Shown: positions 20,814-31,998 of the stretch, in pieces | Position numbering within the stretch: the first letter of the stretch is position 1 | How the letters are laid out: every line of letters begins with the position of its first letter | Origin: CAWCXF01 sp963799455 | GTDB lineage: Bacteria > Pseudomonadota > Alphaproteobacteria > Rhodobacterales > Rhodobacteraceae | DNA: 64,000 nucleotides | NCBI GenBank assembly: GCA_963799455.1 | Contig: CAWCXF010000007.1 | Span: 682,001-746,000 of the forward strand | Reading direction: 5' to 3' | Notes under the pieces: model-generated | What the model saw: only the letters and a program-made list of their open reading frames with translations | Databases searched by the model: none | What the model was told of the DNA's origin: nothing | Translations under genes and position numbers: made by a program

Positions 20814-21165
20814 TCAGCGGCAGGGGAAGGCGTCGCCGAGGAAGGGGTCGTCGTGCAGGCGCCGGTAGAGGGCGAGGTCGCCCACGGTGGCGTCGCTCCA
20901 GCCGCGGCGCGCCAGCATCCAGGCGTCGAGCGAGGACAGCGCGGCCAGGCGGTAGAGCCGCGGCGGCAGCCCGTCCTGGTCGCCGTCCACGAAGGCCTCC
21001 TCGATCGCGCGGGCGGCGCGCGCGATGGCCACCGCGAGAATCCGCGATCCGCGCCTCGGGGTTCTCGCCGGCCAGCGCGCGCACGAGGTCGCGCCAGCCC
21101 TCGGGCTTCGCCAGGACGATCTCGAGCGCGCGCTCCACGAGCGCGTCGGCGTCCTCTTCGGACAT
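20814..21165 (-). pseudogene. Hypothetical protein split by a one-base frameshift
   Basis: From the ATG at 21165 (or GTG at 21168) the minus strand reads SEEDADALVERALEIVLAK and PEGWRDLVRALAGENPEARI, then loses frame near 21036-21040. The continuation in the next frame is AVAIARAARAIEEAFVDGDQ, then DGLPPRLYRLAALSSLDAWM and ARRGWSDATVGDLALYRRLH, and it stops at 20814. Adding one base (ATTCTC for TTCTC) would give ADILAVAIARA and a protein of about 117 residues. No domain recognised; the composition is that of a normal small soluble helical protein. It is convergent with rpe. Either a recent pseudogene or a sequence error. Confidence 0.6.
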
Positions 21166-21241
21166 CACGGGAACTCACGACACCGATCACAAGACGGTGT
21201 CCAGTGTCGGGCGATCCCCCCCGCCCCGCAACCCCGTCGCG

Positions 21242-21941
21242 CTAGTCTCGCGGTATTCTCTCCAGGAGCGCCTCGACGCGCGGGCCGATGCGCTCCACGA
21301 TCCGCTCCACGCCCCTCGCGTTGGGGTGGATGGCGTCGGGCTGCATGAAGTCCATCGCGCCGCCGAGGCCGCCCCCGCCCCCGCTCTCCTGCGCGATCGC
21401 CGCGAAGAAGTCGGGCTCCAGCAGCGCGCCGTGCTCGGCGGCGAGGTCGGGGTAGATCGCGTCGAACGCCGCCTTGTAGGCCGGCCCGTAATTGGGCGAG
21501 ACCTCCAGGCCCACGAGCAGCGCCGGCAGGCCCGCCGCGTCGATCCGGTCGAGGATGGCGTCGAGGTTGGCGCGGGCGACGGAGGGGTCGATGCCGCGCA
21601 GGAAGTCGTTGCCGCCCAGGGCCACGATCACCGCGTCGACCTCCGGCGTCAGCGTCCAGCCGATGCGCGACAGCCCCCCCGCGGTGGTGTCGCCCGAGAC
21701 CCCGGCATTGATCAGCCGCACGTCGTGGCCGCGCTCGCGCAGCCAGGCCTCGAGCCGCGGCACGAGCCCGTCCTCGGGCGGCAGGCCGTAGCCAGCCGTC
21801 AGGCTGTCGCCGAGCGCCGCCACCACCGCCTGGGCCAGCGCGCTCTGCGGCATCAAGGCCAGGGCGGCGGCCAGCGCCGCGGCCTTGAGCGCGCCCGCGC
21901 CGTGTCCATATGTCCCGGGCCGGCCGAAGGGGAGGAAGCGC

Positions 21942-21943
<2 letters not shown>
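21242..21943 (-). CDS. Exported TesA-like arylesterase / SGNH hydrolase
   Basis: A 233-residue GDSL/SGNH hydrolase. Seen: VVAALGDSLTAGYGL (block I, nucleophile Ser), NAGVSGDTTAGGL (block II Gly), VIVALGGNDFLRG (block III Asn) and DAIHPNARG (block V, Asp and His). A hydrophobic stretch LKAAALAAALALMPQSALA with an Ala-x-Ala end at the N-terminus indicates export. Related enzymes (E. coli TesA) have esterase, thioesterase and lysophospholipase activity. It is divergent from an ABC transporter, as E. coli tesA is from ybbA. The ATG shares bases with the opposite ATG of that gene (CATG palindrome at 21941-21944), so one of the two starts may be further inside. Confidence 0.88.
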
Positions 21944-22639
<696 letters not shown>

Positions 22640-22643
<4 letters not shown>

Positions 22644-25233
22644 GCGCCGCCGCGGACCCCGCGCGCCCGCGCCCCGCGCCGCGCGCGGGAGGGCTCGCCA
22701 CCGCCTGGCGCATCGCGCGGCGTGAGCTGCGCGGTGGGCTCCCGGGCTTCCGGGTGTTCCTCGCCTGCCTGGCGCTCGGCGTCGCCGCGATCGCAGCGGT
22801 GGGCTCGGTGGGCTCGGCGATCCGCGCGGGGCTCGAGCGCGAGGGCGCCACGATCCTGGGCGGCGACGCCGAGCTGGGCTTCACCTACCGCCTCGCCGGC
22901 GAGGACGAGCGCGCCTGGATGCAGGGGGTGGCGGCCCGCGTCTCCGAGGTCGTCGAGTTCCGCTCGATGGCCGTGGTGGGCGAGGGGCCGGATGCCGAGC
23001 GCGCGCTGACCCAGGTCAAGGCGGTGGACGACGCCTACCCGCTCGTGGGCGCGATGCGGCTCGACCCCGACATCGCGCTGGCGCGGGCGCTCGACGGAGC
23101 GGGCGGGGGCGCGGGCGGGCTCCCCGGCGCCGTCGTCGAGCGCGCCCTGGCCGACCGGCTCGGGCTCGTGCCGGGCGACCGCTTCGCGCTCGGCCTCCAG
23201 GAGTTCGTGCTGAGCGCGCTGATCGAGCGCGAGCCCGACGCCGCCGGCGGCGGCTTCGCCTTCGGGCCGAGGACCATCGTGCGGCGCGCCGACCTGGCCG
23301 CGTCGGGCCTGCTCGTCCCCGGCACGCTCTTCGACTCGGCCTATCGGCTCGATCTCGCTGCGGACGCCGACCTCGACGCGCTGGAGGCCGAGGCCGAGGC
23401 GCGCTTCGCGGACGCCGGCCTGCGCTGGCGTGACGCGCGCCGCGGCGCGCCGGGCGTCTCCGCGTTCGTCGACCGGCTCGAGAGCTTCCTGATCCTGGTC
23501 GGCCTCGCGGGCCTGGCGGTGGGCGGCGTCGGCGTCTCGGCGGCGGTGCGCGCCCATCTCGCGAAGAAGACCGCCACCATCGCCACGCTGCGCACGCTCG
23601 GCGCCGAGCGGCGCACCGTCTTCGCGGCCTACCTGATGCAGATCGGCGTCCTGACGGCGATCGGCGTGGCGCTGGGCGTCGTGCTGGGCGCCGCAGTCCC
23701 CCTGCTGGCGGCGCCCTTGATCGAGGCGGCGCTGCCGATCCCGGCCGCGCTCGGCCTGCACCCCGCGCCGCTGGCCTCCGCCGCGCTCTACGGGGCGCTG
23801 ACGGCCCTCCTCTTCGCGCTGATCCCGCTCGCGCGCACCGAGGCCGTGCGGCCCGCGGCGCTCTTCCGCGCCGCCGATGGGACGGTCGCGGGCCTGCCGC
23901 GCCGGCGTTACCTCGCCGCCGCGCTGGCGCTGCTGGCGCTGCTGGTGGGCTCGGCCGCGGCCCTGTCGCGCGCGCCGATGCTGGCGCTCTACGCCGCCGC
24001 GGCGGTGGCGCTGGCGCTCCTGGCGCTGAGCGGGGCGGCCGCGGCGATCCGCTGGCTGGCGCGGCGCGCGTCGGGCGCGCGCGCGCTGCGCGGCCGCAGC
24101 GCGCTGCGCCTCGCGCTGGGCGCGATCTCGGGGCCCCGCGAGGAGGCGGGCTCGGTCGTCCTGTCGCTCGGGCTCGGGCTCGCGGTGCTCGCGGCGGTGG
24201 GCCAGATCGACGCGAACCTGCGCCGCTCGATCGCCGAGGAGCTGCCCGCGGTCGCGCCCGCCTACTTCTTCGTGGACATCCAGCCCGACCAGCTCGCGGG
24301 CTTCCGCGAGCGGCTGGCCTCGATCCCGGCGTCGCCCGCGTCGAGTCGGCGCCGATGCTGCGCGGGGTCGTCACGCGCATCAACGGCCGCCCGGCGGCGG
24401 AGGTCGCGGGCGAGCACTGGGTTCTGCACGGCGACCGCGGCGTGACCTACGCCGACCGTCCGCCCGAGGGCACCGAGATCACCGCCGGCGAGTGGTGGCC
24501 CGAGGGCTACGCCGGCCCGCCGCTCGTCAGCTTCGCGGCCGAGGAGGGCGCCGAGCTGGGCCTCGCCCTGGGCGACACCATCACCGTCAACGTGCTCGGC
24601 CGCGACATCACCGCCACCGTCGCCTCCTTCCGCGAGGTGTCCTTCGAGACCGCGGGGATCGGCTTCGTCATGCTGATGGACCCCGCGGCGCTCCAGGGCG
24701 CGCCCCACACCTTCATCGCCACCGTCTACGCCGAGCCCGAGGCCGAGGCCGCGATCCTGCGCGACCTCGCGCAGGCCTATCCCAACATCACCGCGATCCG
24801 CGTGCGCGACGCCATCGCGCGGGTGTCCGACGTGCTCGACGGGATCGCGGCGGCGATCCGCTACGGCGCCTCCATGACGCTGCTGACGGGCTTCGTCGTC
24901 CTGATCGGCGCGGCGGCGGCGGGCGAGGGCGCGCGCGTCTACGAGGCCGCGGTCCTCAAGACGCTCGGCGCCTCGCGCGCGACCATCCTGGCCTCCTTCG
25001 CGCTGCGCTCGGGGCTGATGGGCGCCGCGGCCGGCGCGGTGGCCCTCGCGGCCGGGTGCCTCGGGGCCTGGGCGGTCGTGACCTTCCTCATGGAGTCCAC
25101 CTACCGCATCGCCTGGGGCAACGCGCTGGCGGTCGTGCTGGGCGGCCTCTTGGCGACGCTGCTGGCGGGGCTCGCCTTCGCCTGGCGGCCACTCGCGGCC
25201 CGGCCGGCTCGGGTGCTGAGAGCCAAGGAGTGA
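22640..25233 (+). pseudogene. YbbP-type FtsX-like ABC permease, split by a one-base deletion
   Basis: A large permease read in two frames. The first part (GTG at 22640, overlapping the ATPase stop) has ARRELRGGLPGFRVFLACLA, the first FtsX domain around RLESFLILVGLAGLAVGGVG, then long membrane segments, and stays in frame to about 24328. There the sequence GATCCCGGCGTCGCC seems to lack one G; with GATCCCGGGCGTCGCC the protein continues IPGVARVESAPMLRGVVTRI. The rest (to 25233) includes a second FtsX domain with YGASMTLLTGFVVLIGAAAA and LKTLGASRATILASFALRSG. Repaired, it would be about 864 residues. Nothing else in it is damaged, so a sequence error or very recent mutation is likely. Confidence 0.85.
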
Positions 25234-25235
25234 GG

Positions 25236-25275
25236 CTGGGGGCATGCATGCCCCCAGACCCCCGCGGAGGGGGGA
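25236..25275 (+). repeat. Dispersed palindromic repeat, copy D
   Basis: A 22-base perfect palindrome (25236-25257, core GGGGGCATGCATGCCCCC), then ACCCCCGCGG and a G-run. It begins three bases after the stop codon of the permease gene and is well placed to end that transcript. Confidence 0.9.
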
Positions 25276-25284
25276 GACGGTCCT

Positions 25285-25312
25285 TTGCCCTGCGCCACGC
25301 TGGCTCTAGGTC
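25285..25312 (+). promoter_or_regulatory. Candidate promoter of the ABC-2 exporter operon
   Basis: TTGCCC (25285-25290), a 16-base spacer, then TAGGTC (25307-25312). The same -10 hexamer is seen before uvrC. The transcript would start near 25319, 15 bases before the ATG. Confidence 0.4.
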
Positions 25313-25333
25313 GGGCCCCGGGGAGGACGCCTG

Positions 25334-26337
<1,004 letters not shown>

Positions 26338-26341
<4 letters not shown>

Positions 26342-27138
26342 GCGCCGCGGCGGACGAGGGCGACGCTGCGCGCGGGGTCAACTGGCTCGCGATCGCCGCC
26401 ATCTACCGCTTCGAGATGCAGCGCTTCTTCCGCACCATCGTGCAGTCGATGGTCTCGCCCGTCATCTCGACCTCGCTCTACTTCGTGGTGTTCGGCGCCG
26501 CGATCGGGAGCCGCATCGACCAGGTCGAGGGCGTGCCCTACGGCGCCTTCATCGTGCCGGGGCTCATCATGCTCTCCGTGCTGACCCAGGCGACCTCCAA
26601 CGGCTCCTTCGGCATCTACTTCCCGAAGTTCATCGGCACGATCTACGAGCTTCTCTCCGCCCCGGTGTCGTTCTGGGAGGTGACGGTGGGCTACGTCGGC
26701 GCGGCGGCGACCAAGGCGCTCTTCATCGGCGTCGTGATCCTCCTGACGGCGTTCCTCTTCGTGGACATCCGCATCGAGCATCCCGTCTGGATGGTCTCGT
26801 TCCTGATCCTCACCTGCGTGAGCTTCGCGCTCTTGGGCTTCATCATCGGCATCTGGGCCAAGGGGTTCGAGCAGCTCCAGCTCGTGCCGCTCCTCGTCAT
26901 CACGCCGCTCGTCTTCCTGGGGGGCTCGTTCTACTCGATCTCGATGCTGCCGCCCGTCTGGCAGACGATCACGCTCTTCAACCCGGTGGTCTACCTCGTC
27001 TCGGGCTTCCGCTGGTCGTTCTTCGGCGCCTCCGACGTGCCCGTCGGCTGGAGCCTCCTGGCGATCACGCTGTTCCTGGCCATCTGCCTGAGCGTGATCG
27101 CCTGGATCTTCCGCACCGGATGGCGGCTGAAGTCCTAG
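26338..27138 (+). CDS. ABC-2 type transporter permease (YadH-like)
   Basis: A 266-residue membrane permease. About six hydrophobic segments are visible, among them SPVISTSLYFVVFGAAIG, AFIVPGLIMLSVLTQA, ALFIGVVILLTAFLFV, WMVSFLILTCVSFALLGFII, LLVITPLVFLGGSFYSI and WSLLAITLFLAICLSVIAWI. The block PVWQTITLFNPVVYLVSGFR is the conserved ABC-2 signature region. It forms a half-transporter pair with the preceding ATPase, to which it is coupled by a four-base overlap. Confidence 0.92.
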
Positions 27139-27147
27139 CCGTCGCGC

Positions 27148-27167
27148 GGGGCGCGCGCGCGCGCCCC
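27148..27167. terminator. Perfect 20-base GC palindrome after the permease gene
   Basis: A self-complementary sequence made of GGGGC, a (GC) alternation and GCCCC, nine bases after the permease stop and 30 bases before glpK. It may act as a hairpin terminator; there is no T-run. The alternating CG core could also adopt Z-form DNA. Confidence 0.4.
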
Positions 27168-27197
27168 GGCCAACGTCCCGCGACCAGGGAGGAGACC

Positions 27198-28661
<1,464 letters not shown>

Positions 28662-28664
28662 GCG

Positions 28665-28683
28665 CCGACGCGCCTCGCGTCGG
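28665..28683 (+). terminator. Hairpin just after glpK
   Basis: Stem CCGACGCG, loop CCT, stem CGCGTCGG, starting four bases after the glpK stop codon. It has no T-run but its placement fits a terminator or mRNA-stabilising hairpin. Confidence 0.5.
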
Positions 28684-28928
28684 AGCGTCCCGGCCGCGTC
28701 GGCAGGCCGATCGCTGGAGGCGTCCGAGGTCGAGCCCGCGGAGGCGCCACCGGATCGTGCGTCACCGGACGCCCGCGACCGGCGCCGGCGACCCGCCGCT
28801 CCCCCGCGCGCCGCGCCTTCACGCGCCCGTCCTGTCAGCGATCCGGTCTCGCCCCTGGGCTCCTCCGCCGCTCCCGACCGCCCCCGAGGACGCGCCGCCA
28901 CGGCGCCGGAGCCTTCCGGCCCTGCGCC

Positions 28929-28957
28929 TTGTGGCCGTCCGCGCCCGCCTCTACATG
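28929..28957 (+). promoter_or_regulatory. Candidate promoter of the S49 peptidase gene
   Basis: TTGTGG (28929-28934), a 17-base spacer, then TACATG (28952-28957). The expected start point falls within one base of the ATG at 28965, which has no Shine-Dalgarno, suggesting a leaderless transcript. Confidence 0.35.
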
Positions 28958-28964
28958 AGCCGCC

Positions 28965-29783
28965 ATGCGCCTCAACCCCTTCGCCAAGGCCCCCGCGACC
29001 GTCGCGGTCGTGAGGCTCTCGGGCCTGATCGCGCAGGGCACGCGCGGCACGCTCAACGACGCCGGCATCGGCCCGGTGCTGGAGCGCGCCTTCTCGCGCG
29101 GCAAGCCCCGCGCGGTGGCGCTCGTCGTCAACTCGCCCGGCGGCTCGGCGGCGCAGTCCTCGCTGATCGGCGCCCGCATCCGGCGCCTCGCCGACGAGCG
29201 GCGCGTGCCGGTCCACGCCTTCGTCGAGGACGTGGCGGCCTCGGGCGGCTACTGGCTCGCGGCCGCGGCCGACCACATCTGGACCGACGAGGCCTCGCTC
29301 GTGGGCTCGATCGGGGTGGTCTCGGCGGGCTTCGGGCTCGACCAGGCGATCGCGCGGCTCGGCGTCGAGCGGCGCGTGCACACCGCCGGGCGCTCGAAGT
29401 CGATGCTCGACCCGTTCCGCCCTGAGAAGGCGGAGGACGTCGAGCGCCTGCGCCGCATCCTCGAGCAGATCCACGCGGCCTTCATCGAGCACGTCCGCGC
29501 CCGGCGGGGCTCCAAGCTCGCCGAGGATCCGAGCCTCTTCACCGGCGAGGTCTGGGTCGGCCGCCGCGCCCAGGAGGTCGGGCTGACCGACGGCGTGGCG
29601 CATCTGGAGCCCAAGATGCGCGAGATCCTCGGCCCCGACCTGCGCTTCCGCCGCTACGGGCCGCGCCGGCCGTTCCTGCGCCGCCTCGGCGCCGGGGCGG
29701 GGGCGGAGCTGGGCGCCGCGGCGTTCGAGCGCATCCTCGCCGGGCTCGACGAGCGCGCCGCCTACGCCCGCCTCGGTCTGTAG
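28965..29783 (+). CDS. S49 family serine peptidase, SppA/SohB-like
   Basis: A 272-residue signal-peptide-peptidase-type serine protease of the ClpP/crotonase fold. Seen: VVRLSGLIAQG, ALVVNSPGGSAAQSSLIGAR, the nucleophile region VEDVAASGGYWLAAAADHIW (Ser in SGG), LVGSIGVVSA and then the downstream Lys region TAGRSKSMLDPF. No N-terminal signal or membrane helix is obvious, unlike long SppA. It degrades cleaved signal peptides or membrane proteins in related systems. It heads a tight cluster with the zinc-ribbon mini-protein and the CaCA antiporter (gaps of 3 and 0 bases). Confidence 0.9.
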   Translation: MRLNPFAKAPATVAVVRLSGLIAQGTRGTLNDAGIGPVLERAFSRGKPRAVALVVNSPGGSAAQSSLIGARIRRLADERRVPVHAFVEDVAASGGYWLAAAADHIWTDEASLVGSIGVVSAGFGLDQAIARLGVERRVHTAGRSKSMLDPFRPEKAEDVERLRRILEQIHAAFIEHVRARRGSKLAEDPSLFTGEVWVGRRAQEVGLTDGVAHLEPKMREILGPDLRFRRYGPRRPFLRRLGAGAGAELGAAAFERILAGLDERAAYARLGL

Positions 29784-29786
29784 CGC

Positions 29787-29963
29787 GTGCTGGCGATCGT
29801 CGCCCTCTTCCTGCTGGCGATGGCGGCCCTGGGGGTGTTCGGCCGCCTGAGGCTCGGCGGCCCCCGCTCCAAGCCGGGCCGCAAGCCGCGCCGCGCGAGC
29901 CGCTGCCCCGACTGCGGGCGCCACCGGATCGGCCCCGGCCCCTGCGAGTGCGGACGGACCTGA
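29787..29963 (+). CDS. 58-residue membrane protein with a C-terminal zinc-ribbon motif
   Basis: A GTG-started reading frame of 59 codons placed exactly between the S49 peptidase stop (29783) and the antiporter start (29964). It reads VLAIVALFLLAMAALGVFGR, one membrane helix, then a very basic linker LRLGGPRSKPGRKPRRASR, then CPDCGRHRIGPGPCECGRT, with four cysteines in CxxC...CxC spacing suited to binding one zinc ion. The perfect fit between two genes, the ordered cysteines and the membrane helix argue strongly that it is real. No named family is recalled; the job may be linked to the neighbouring membrane peptidase or antiporter. Confidence 0.8.
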   Translation: MLAIVALFLLAMAALGVFGRLRLGGPRSKPGRKPRRASRCPDCGRHRIGPGPCECGRT

Positions 29964-30893
29964 GTGGATATCCTGCTCGTCGCCGCGGGACTGGCGATCC
30001 TCCTGCTCGCGGGCGATCAGCTCGTGAAGGGGGCCGTCAACCTGTCGCTGCGCGTCGGGATCCCCGCGCTGATCGTCTCGCTCACCGTCGTCGCCTTCGG
30101 CACCTCGGCGCCGGAGCTGCTGATCTCGGTCGCGGCGATCCTCGACGGGGTGCCGGGCATCGCGCTGGGCAACGTGGTCGGCTCGAACACCGCCAACGTC
30201 TTGATCGTGCTGGGCCTGCCGGCGCTGCTGGTGGGGCTGCGCACCGCCGAGTGCGACACCCGCGCCTCCTACGTCCAGATGTTGGGCGCCAGCGCGCTCT
30301 TCATCGCGCTCGCCTTCCTCGGGCCGATCACTTGGTGGCACGGGCTGGTGCTGCTCGCGGGCCTCGCCGCGATGCTGGCCCTGGCCTTCCGCGACGCCCG
30401 CGCGCATCGCGCGAACGGCGAGGAGGAGGTCGAGGGCGCCGACCCGAGCCTGCCCGGCTGGCGCATCGCGCTGGCGCTCGCCCTGGGGCTCGTGGGCCTT
30501 CCGGTCGGCGCCGAGCTGATGATCCGGGGCGCCACCGGCCTCGCGGAGGCCTTCGGGCTCTCCGACGAGGTGATCGGGCTCACGCTGGTGGCGCTCGGCA
30601 CCTCGCTGCCGGAGCTGGCGACCACCGTGATGGCCGCCTACCGCCGCCAGGCCGAGGTGGCGATGGGCAACGCCATCGGCTCCAACATGTTCAACTTGCT
30701 GGGCATCCTCGGCGTCGCCTCGCTCGTCGGGCCGATCCCGGTGGGGGCGCAGTTCCTCGCCTTCGACCTCTGGGTGATGCTCGCCGCCTCGCTCCTGCTG
30801 GCGCCCTTCGTGATGGGCTGGAACCTCACGCGCCCCTGGGGCGCCGCGCTGGTGGCGCTCTACGTCGCCTACATCGCCTTCGTCCTGTCATGA
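29964..30893 (+). CDS. Calcium/sodium antiporter, CaCA family (YrbG-like)
   Basis: A 309-residue membrane antiporter. The two inverted alpha-repeats are clear: VVAFGTSAPELLISVAAIL with GNVVGSNTANVL in the first half and VALGTSLPELATTVMAAY with GNAIGSNMFNLLG in the second; the Glu residues in the PEL motifs bind cation. About ten membrane helices are expected. A short charged loop (RAHRANGEEEVEGADPS) separates the halves. The GTG start directly follows the TGA of the mini-protein gene, implying co-translation. Confidence 0.93.
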   Translation: MDILLVAAGLAILLLAGDQLVKGAVNLSLRVGIPALIVSLTVVAFGTSAPELLISVAAILDGVPGIALGNVVGSNTANVLIVLGLPALLVGLRTAECDTRASYVQMLGASALFIALAFLGPITWWHGLVLLAGLAAMLALAFRDARAHRANGEEEVEGADPSLPGWRIALALALGLVGLPVGAELMIRGATGLAEAFGLSDEVIGLTLVALGTSLPELATTVMAAYRRQAEVAMGNAIGSNMFNLLGILGVASLVGPIPVGAQFLAFDLWVMLAASLLLAPFVMGWNLTRPWGAALVALYVAYIAFVLS

Positions 30894-30978
30894 GCCGGAG
30901 CGCCGGCTGCGGGCCGCGACGGCGAGGGCGGGTCTGGGCGCGACCCTGCGTCGGACCGCGGAGCGGCGTGGTGAGCGG

Positions 30979-31767
30979 GTGCCTCGCGTGAGGTCGGACC
31001 CGTCGCCGCGGGCGCTCGTCACCGGCGCCGGCCGGCGCATCGGCCGGGCGATGGCGCTCCACCTCGCCGGGCGGGGCTTCGCGGTCGCGGTCCACCACGG
31101 CTCGTCCGAGGAGGAGGCGCGCGAGGTCGCGGGCCTGGTCGAGGCGGGGGGCGGCCGCGCCGTGGCGCTCGGCGCGGACCTCCTCGACGAGGACGCCGCC
31201 TGCGCGCTCCTGCCGCGCGCCGCCTGCGCGCTCGGCGGCCCGATCACCTGCCTCGTCAACAACGCCTCGGGCTTTCGGCGCGACGCGCTCGCCTCCGCCA
31301 CGCGCGAGGGATGGGATCTCCACATCGGCCTGCACCTGCGCGCGCCCTTCCTGCTCGCCCAGGCGATGGCCGCGCAGGGCCTTGAGCCCACGTCCGACGA
31401 GGCGGGCGAGCCCGTGGCGCCCGGGCTCGTGGTCAACATGGCGGACCAGAAGGTGCTCGCGCCCACGCCCGACTTCCTCACCTACACGCTGTCGAAGATG
31501 GCGCTGTGGGATCTCACCCGCCTCGCCGCCCAGGCCCTGGCCCCGGCGATCCGCGTCAACGCCATCGGCCCCGGACCCACCATGCGCGCGCCGCGCCAGT
31601 CCGAGGCTCATTTCGCCGCGATGCGCGCCGCCACGCCCCTCGGCCGCGGCGCGGGGGCCGAGGACGTCTGCGCGGCGCTCTCCTACCTCCTCGACGCGCC
31701 CTCTGTGACGGGACAGCTCATCTGCGTGGACGGCGGCCAGCACCTCGCCCGCGCCGAGGCCGGCTAG
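30979..31767 (+). CDS. SDR family oxidoreductase, pteridine-reductase-like
   Basis: A 262-residue short-chain dehydrogenase. Cofactor motif ALVTGAGRRIGRAMA: the Arg-rich TGAGRRIG form rather than TGxxxGIG is typical of pteridine-reductase/FolM-like members. Further motifs are CLVNNASGF, NMADQKV, the catalytic YTLSKMAL (Tyr-x3-Lys) and IRVNAIGPGPT, with GQLICVDGGQHL at the end. A role in dihydrofolate/dihydropterin reduction is possible but unproven. Start uncertain: GTG at 30979 used, in-frame GTG at 30988 is equally possible. It precedes uvrC. Confidence 0.88.
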   Translation: MPRVRSDPSPRALVTGAGRRIGRAMALHLAGRGFAVAVHHGSSEEEAREVAGLVEAGGGRAVALGADLLDEDAACALLPRAACALGGPITCLVNNASGFRRDALASATREGWDLHIGLHLRAPFLLAQAMAAQGLEPTSDEAGEPVAPGLVVNMADQKVLAPTPDFLTYTLSKMALWDLTRLAAQALAPAIRVNAIGPGPTMRAPRQSEAHFAAMRAATPLGRGAGAEDVCAALSYLLDAPSVTGQLICVDGGQHLARAEAG

Positions 31768-31915
31768 CCCCGAGCGCGGGGTGCGTGTCCGAACGCGGAC
31801 CGCGGCCCGGAACGCCGGGCGCGAGCCCGAGCGCCGGGTGTGGCCCGCAGCGCGGGGCGCCATCCCGAGCGGGCGGCCGGCCCCAGGGCGCGAAGTCCGC
31901 GGCGCGCCGCCCGGC

Positions 31916-31944
31916 TTGTCCACGGGCGCGCCGGTGGCTAGGTC
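31916..31944 (+). promoter_or_regulatory. Candidate promoter of uvrC
   Basis: TTGTCC (31916-31921), a 17-base spacer, then TAGGTC (31939-31944). The spacing is ideal for sigma70 and the -10 hexamer equals that before the ABC-2 operon. The leader would be about 48 bases. Confidence 0.45.
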
Positions 31945-31998
31945 CGGGGAACCCGCCGGCCCTGGCCGGCCGGGCCGAGGCCATCCCGAGGGGCGCCG

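Larger units (their letters stand above)
28662..28964. other. Gap between glpK and the S49 peptidase gene
   Basis: About 300 bases with no credible gene. It starts with a hairpin just after glpK and ends with promoter-like boxes for the next gene, both listed separately; the middle shows nothing. Confidence 0.5.

Noticed and set aside
24328..25233. The second half of the split permease as an independent gene starting at 24355
   Set aside because: It starts in the middle of a periplasmic domain, has no Shine-Dalgarno, and adding one G joins it seamlessly to the first half.
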